A stretch of DNA of 64,000 bases from Phycisphaeraceae bacterium (GTDB lineage Bacteria; Planctomycetota; Phycisphaerae; Phycisphaerales; UBA1924). Location of the stretch: positions 1 to 64,000 of the forward strand of contig JAJTHN010000030.1 in assembly GCA_021297895.1 (NCBI GenBank), in the 5' to 3' direction. The position numbers and the translations under genes are program-made. Numbering within the stretch: the stretch's first letter is position 1; every line of letters starts with the position of its first letter. The notes under the pieces are model-generated. The model was not told the DNA's origin, did not search any database, and saw only the letters and a list, made by a program, of their open reading frames with translations. This document shows positions 60,756-64,000 of this stretch, piece after piece.

Positions 60756-60807
60756 TTGCTCGTGTGCGGTCCGTCCCGCACGACTTCTACCCCCGGAGGA
60801 TTGAGAG

Positions 60808-61713
60808 ATGACCACGAAGAATGTTCTTTTGTCCCTGACCGCCGTCGCCGGCTTGGCCTCGGCAGCCCTCGCCCAGAATCCGCAGTTCGACCTGCGGATC
60901 GTTCTGGATAACGACCCGGCGTCGCCGTTCTTCGGCACGTCCGAGGCCCGTCTGCCCGGCTTCAACAGCCTGGGCGTCTGGACGACGGCCGTCGGCCTGA
61001 CCATCCAGGCTCGCGTCCGCACGACCGGCACGTTTGCCAACTTCGGCATCGTCCGCTGGACGAACTCGGCCGCAACGGGCTCGACCCGCATCTCGCACAA
61101 CGATGCGACCTCGAACCAGACCAGCAGCCAGTGGTCCAACATCAACAACGTCTGGCAGCGTGGCCTGACCGGCCAGGACGCCGAGACCCGCGGCGTGTTC
61201 AGCCCGTTCCGTAACACCGTTACGAGCGCCCAGAACATCGAGTCCGGCAACGGCACGTTCGCGACGGCCCCCGCCGTCTCGGGCACGTCGTCCACGCACG
61301 GCAACCTGCAGAACGGCTTCATCATGAGCACGCACCCGACGGCTCCGGGCACGTCCCAGATCGTCGCCGCTGACGCCGCTCTCGCCGCGTCCGGTACGGC
61401 CTACCCGAACTTCGCTGCTGGCGCGACGTCGACCACGATCGTCACGTCCCCCTGGGTCAACATCTACCGCATGATCTTCGTGCCCCGCACGAACGACGGT
61501 ACGGATCTGGCCCGTCAGGTGACGGTCACCGCCCGTGGCCGTCTGCAGTACGGCGCTACGCAGGGTACCGTCGGTGGTCTGTTCATCGTGAACCCCGTCA
61601 CGACGACCCCGACGACGCAGACCGTCGCCTCGGTCAGCTTCCTCGTCCCCACCCCCGGCGCCGCTGCCCTCCTGGGCCTCGGTGGTCTGGCCGTCGCCCG
61701 TCGCCGCCGCTAA
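60808..61713 (+). CDS. Secreted protein with CTERM-like sorting tail (paralogue 2)
   Basis: 301 residues from ATG at 60808, with GGAGGA upstream. Signal peptide ends SAALAQ. It is homologous along its whole length to the preceding gene: SPFFGTSEARLPG, GTFANFGIVRW, GLTGQDAETRGVFSPFRNTV and an identical tail VPTPGAAALLGLGGLAVARR. The two arose by tandem duplication, yet each has its own terminator. A role in the cell surface is inferred from the signal and tail. Confidence 0.88.
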   Translation: MTTKNVLLSLTAVAGLASAALAQNPQFDLRIVLDNDPASPFFGTSEARLPGFNSLGVWTTAVGLTIQARVRTTGTFANFGIVRWTNSAATGSTRISHNDATSNQTSSQWSNINNVWQRGLTGQDAETRGVFSPFRNTVTSAQNIESGNGTFATAPAVSGTSSTHGNLQNGFIMSTHPTAPGTSQIVAADAALAASGTAYPNFAAGATSTTIVTSPWVNIYRMIFVPRTNDGTDLARQVTVTARGRLQYGATQGTVGGLFIVNPVTTTPTTQTVASVSFLVPTPGAAALLGLGGLAVARRRR

Positions 61714-61752
61714 TCCCGGCTGAGACGTTCGACCCCATCACGCAAGTGATCT

Positions 61753-61787
61753 CAGGAGCCCTGCGAAAGCAGGGCTCCTGTCTTTTT
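61753..61787 (+). terminator. Intrinsic terminator after paralogue 2
   Basis: Perfect 12-bp stem caggagccctgc (61753-61764) and gcagggctcctg (61769-61780) around a GAAA tetraloop, followed by tcttttt. Confidence 0.95.
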
Positions 61788-61917
61788 GGGCTGCTGAGCA
61801 ACAACAGGTGATTGCCCGCAGCACCGGCAAGAACGGAGACCGGGCGGCGATGCTGATGATGCATCGGCGTTGCGACGCGGCGAGCCTCAGAGCTCCGCAC
61901 ACGCGGCTCGGCAACGA

Positions 61918-62349
61918 CTAGTACCGTGGCACCCGGGGATCGATGTCGACGGACCAGAGATCGATCCCGCCGAACATTGAGTGGACATTCGCAAAGCCGT
62001 GTGCGCGAAGTTGAGCGGTCACGCGCATCGAGCGCATGCCGTGATGACAGTGCACGATGATCGGGCGATCGCGTGAGCCTTGTTCGTCCTCAAGTTCATC
62101 GAGGCGCGACTCGATTGCGTCCATCGGAATGAGCACGGCGCCGTCGATGCGGGCAACGGCGAACTCTTCCGGACGCCGGCAGTCCAGCAGCAGCGGACGA
62201 TCGTCCGATCGAGCGAGAAGGTCGCGCGTCTGACGCGGCGAGACCTCCCATCCTGGCCGCAATTGCGAGCCGACGGGCAGCCCGTCGGGGCCGAGCGTCG
62301 GTCGGGGAAGGTCAGCGGGGGAGCGGGGTGTTCCGGGGGCCGGGTTCAT
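61918..62349 (-). CDS. Rhodanese-like domain protein
   Basis: 143 residues. Rhodanese motifs: LLLDCRRPEEFAVARIDGAV and the catalytic loop IIVHCHHGMRSMRV with Cys101. Such proteins move sulfane sulfur or act as sulfur carriers; the substrate is unknown. The start codon overlaps the recX stop by four bases (ATGA), so translation is coupled to recX. Last gene of the TPR-recX-rhodanese unit. Confidence 0.9.
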   Translation of the reverse strand: MNPAPGTPRSPADLPRPTLGPDGLPVGSQLRPGWEVSPRQTRDLLARSDDRPLLLDCRRPEEFAVARIDGAVLIPMDAIESRLDELEDEQGSRDRPIIVHCHHGMRSMRVTAQLRAHGFANVHSMFGGIDLWSVDIDPRVPRY

Positions 62350-63125
62350 GCATCAGGATACGCGTCGCTGTTATTGAGCTGACGCGTTCGGCCGCCCAGC
62401 ACCTCGGCGACAGCGGCGAAGCAGATATCGGGCGGAAAGCCCCGGCGAGCCAGCAGGCCAAAGAGCCGGCGTCGGCGTGCTTCGGGCTCGAGACGAGCGG
62501 GCATGCGATCGGCCTTTGCGCGTGCGAGCCGGATGGCCTCGTGACGCTGATCCACGCTCGCGAGCGCATCGGCGACAGACTTGGTCGCGATGTCCCGCGG
62601 CACGCCGCGCTGGATGAGTCGCGAAGTCAGCAGGCGAGCACCGGCGGGCTTGGCGCGCATGAGGGAGCGGATGAACGACTGCGCGAACTGGTGATCGTCG
62701 AGAAGCCCGAGACGGGTGAGCTCGGCGAGAACGTCCTTGCAGGCCGCGGCACTGTGGCCGCGACGCGTAAGACGCTGGAGCATTCGGGCACTGGTGATCG
62801 CCTGCTGATTGACGATGTTCAGGGCCAGCGCCATCGCCGCGGCGCGAGCCGCCGCGTGGAGCAGAGCGCGCTCGGGAACGTCGGCGAGGCTCATGCCCAC
62901 GCGCAGTCGCAGATCGGCGACATCGCGCGTCAGCAGCATGGCGATCTTGCGGCGCTCGGCGAGCACCTCGATAAACGCACCCGACCTCGCCGAGCGGAGG
63001 CTGGTGATTCGGTGGGCGGGGTTGAGATCGAGAGATTCGACCGGGCTGGTGGCGCGGCGACCTCGGGCACGGTGCCCGGCGGGGCGATCGGGTTGATCGC
63101 GGGCAGTGGGCATGCGGGGGCTCAT
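62346..63125 (-). CDS. recX: Recombination regulator RecX
   Basis: 259 residues. RecX binds RecA filaments and limits their activity. Helical repeats typical of the family are seen: ALNIVNQQAITSARMLQRLT, GLLDDHQFAQSFIRSLMRAK, RLIQRGVPRDIATKSVADAL and RRRLFGLLARRGFPPDIC. The N-terminal 45 residues are Arg/Pro-rich. recA itself is not adjacent. Both ends overlap neighbouring genes by ATGA, upstream with the TPR gene and downstream with the rhodanese gene. Confidence 0.88.
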   Translation of the reverse strand: MSPRMPTARDQPDRPAGHRARGRRATSPVESLDLNPAHRITSLRSARSGAFIEVLAERRKIAMLLTRDVADLRLRVGMSLADVPERALLHAAARAAAMALALNIVNQQAITSARMLQRLTRRGHSAAACKDVLAELTRLGLLDDHQFAQSFIRSLMRAKPAGARLLTSRLIQRGVPRDIATKSVADALASVDQRHEAIRLARAKADRMPARLEPEARRRRLFGLLARRGFPPDICFAAVAEVLGGRTRQLNNSDAYPDA

Positions 63126-63442
63126 CGCGCCTCGGCCAGTTCCGTCTGCAGCGTACTGAGTTCACCGAGCGCTTTGTGATCGCCGGCACGATGGGCCGCG
63201 GCGATTCCGGCCTGAACGGTCTGACGAGCCTCGGCGAGTTTGCCGGCGGCAAGTTGGCTCCGGGCCTTGTGGAAGTACGCGTAGCAGTACGCGGGATCGA
63301 CGGCGATGGTGCGGTCGTAGAAGTCGATGGCCTGCGCGTGATCGCCGAGTTTGGCGTGTTCCTGGGCGATGCCGTAGAGCACGAAGGTGTCGCGTTCGTC
63401 GAGCGTCAGGAGCTTGAGGAGTTTGGGGAGTCGGTCGGACAT
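63122..63442 (-). CDS. Small TPR-repeat protein
   Basis: 106 residues from ATG at 63442. A TPR pair is visible: DTFVLYGIAQEHAKLGDHAQ (with AIDFYDRTIAVDP) and AYCYAYFHKARSQLAAGKLA (with EARQTVQAGI). No signal peptide. TPR domains mediate protein contacts. It is the first gene of an operon with recX and a rhodanese gene, joined by ATGA overlaps. A 126-bp divergent region separates it from the dehydrogenase gene. Confidence 0.82.
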   Translation of the reverse strand: MSDRLPKLLKLLTLDERDTFVLYGIAQEHAKLGDHAQAIDFYDRTIAVDPAYCYAYFHKARSQLAAGKLAEARQTVQAGIAAAHRAGDHKALGELSTLQTELAEAR

Positions 63443-63568
63443 GGCCAGAGGATATGGGCGAAGGGCGTGCGAGCCCACGGACGGCGCGGGCGGGCGTACG
63501 CTCAGCGTGACGACCGGGTGATGTGCGCCCGGCGAGGTTGTGGTGAGCCGCGGCGTGGAGTACGAGCG

Positions 63569-64000
63569 ATGAGCATCGAACATGGCGTGAAGACCATCGG
63601 CATTCTTGGTGCGGGGCAGATGGGCGGGGGCATCGCACAGGTCGCCGCGGCGAGCGGAATCAGCGTGAAGGTGTTCGACGCGTTCCCCGGTGCGATCGAC
63701 CGGTGCAAGGGCGTGCACAAGAAGAGCATGGGCAAGTTCGTCGAAAAGGGCAAGATGACCCAGGCGGACATGGATGCGGCGATCGGCCGGATCTCCTTCA
63801 CGGATCGGCTCGATGGGCTGACCGGATGCGACTGGATCGTTGAGGCCGTTGTCGAAGATGCGAAGGTCAAGAAGGAGCTTTTCGCCAAGCTCGCGGCGAT
63901 GTACCCCGATCACAATGTTGTGCTCGCGACCAATACGAGCAGCATCAGCATCACGGACATTGCAACGGCCTGCGGCGCATCGGCGTCGAGGGTGGTCGGA
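63569..64000 (+). CDS. 3-hydroxyacyl-CoA (3-hydroxybutyryl-CoA) dehydrogenase, N-terminal part
   Basis: The first 144 codons; the gene runs off the window. GGAG precedes the ATG at 63569. The NAD-binding motif GILGAGQMGGGIAQVAA, then VFDAFPGAIDRCKGVHKKSM, DWIVEAVVEDAKVKKELFAK and VLATNTSSISITDIA match the HBD/PaaH family. It oxidises 3-hydroxyacyl-CoA in fatty-acid or butyrate pathways. The C-terminal substrate domain is not visible. Confidence 0.93.
   Translation, partial: MSIEHGVKTIGILGAGQMGGGIAQVAAASGISVKVFDAFPGAIDRCKGVHKKSMGKFVEKGKMTQADMDAAIGRISFTDRLDGLTGCDWIVEAVVEDAKVKKELFAKLAAMYPDHNVVLATNTSSISITDIATACGASASRVVG

Overview
The window looks like a chromosomal segment of a planctomycete, probably of the Phycisphaerae type. 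It is uniformly GC-rich. Supporting signs are a prepilin-like protein with the H-X9-DG signature, secreted proteins ending in a VPTPGAAALLGLGGL-type sorting tail, enlarged housekeeping proteins (RpoD, GyrB, GluRS, ClpX with a Gly-rich head) and many short-spaced but functionally mixed gene groups. No transposase, integrase, phage module or CRISPR array was seen, so this reads as core genome with a few odd inserts. The taxonomic placement is inference from gene style, not from a marker phylogeny.

Layout: 1-271 holds two different 21-bp tandem arrays. 276-2862 (minus) has a secreted protein with a tail-fibre-like end and a queuosine-precursor transporter. 2863-3431 contains a remnant of a response-regulator receiver domain. 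3432-7359 (minus) is an active HtrA-like protease followed by a long exported protein that looks like a catalytically dead relative with PDZ domains. A tRNA-Gly with a clear promoter and terminator lies at 7742-7945. 8134-11515 (plus) is a ParA-like ATPase fused to a glycogen-binding-type domain, followed by a second ParA-like protein with no visible Walker A. 11610-14709 (minus) has clpX with two hypothetical genes, and 14872-15255 a metal-binding lipoprotein. 15286-19799 (minus) is dnaG-rpoD. 19982-25362 has phoU, an arginase-family gene, a prepilin-like gene, a GNAT and gltX. A third 21-bp array lies at 25526-25714. 25977-30449 (minus) has a Tat-type epimerase and gyrB, and 30635-32812 (plus) rlmN and a hypothetical.

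32853-37816 (minus) holds a metallo-beta-lactamase-fold protein, glycogen phosphorylase and an M48 lipoprotein. 37923-45378 (plus) holds a MenG/UbiE methyltransferase, a B12-binding-like protein without the ligand His, an ECF sigma/anti-sigma/exported protein operon and typA. A chemoreceptor with a PilZ tail (minus) converges on typA. rplU follows with its own terminator.

48074-57651 is a largely minus-strand set rich in envelope functions: a single-domain asparaginase, a small membrane protein, a Nudix hydrolase, a peptidoglycan amidase lipoprotein, a divergent beta-lactamase-like serine hydrolase, an HGSNAT-like membrane acyltransferase, a C39-like peptidase lipoprotein, a GHL10 glycoside hydrolase and a DUF368 undecaprenyl-phosphate carrier. 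57885-61713 (plus) has an exported lipoprotein and two tandem paralogues with a CTERM sorting tail. 61918-63442 (minus) is a tightly coupled TPR-recX-rhodanese operon. A 3-hydroxyacyl-CoA dehydrogenase gene runs off the right edge.

The most unusual candidate system is the ParA/glycogen-binding fusion with its Walker-less partner (8134-11515). The next are the HtrA/pseudo-HtrA pair and the recurrent 21-bp (heptad-coding) tandem arrays.
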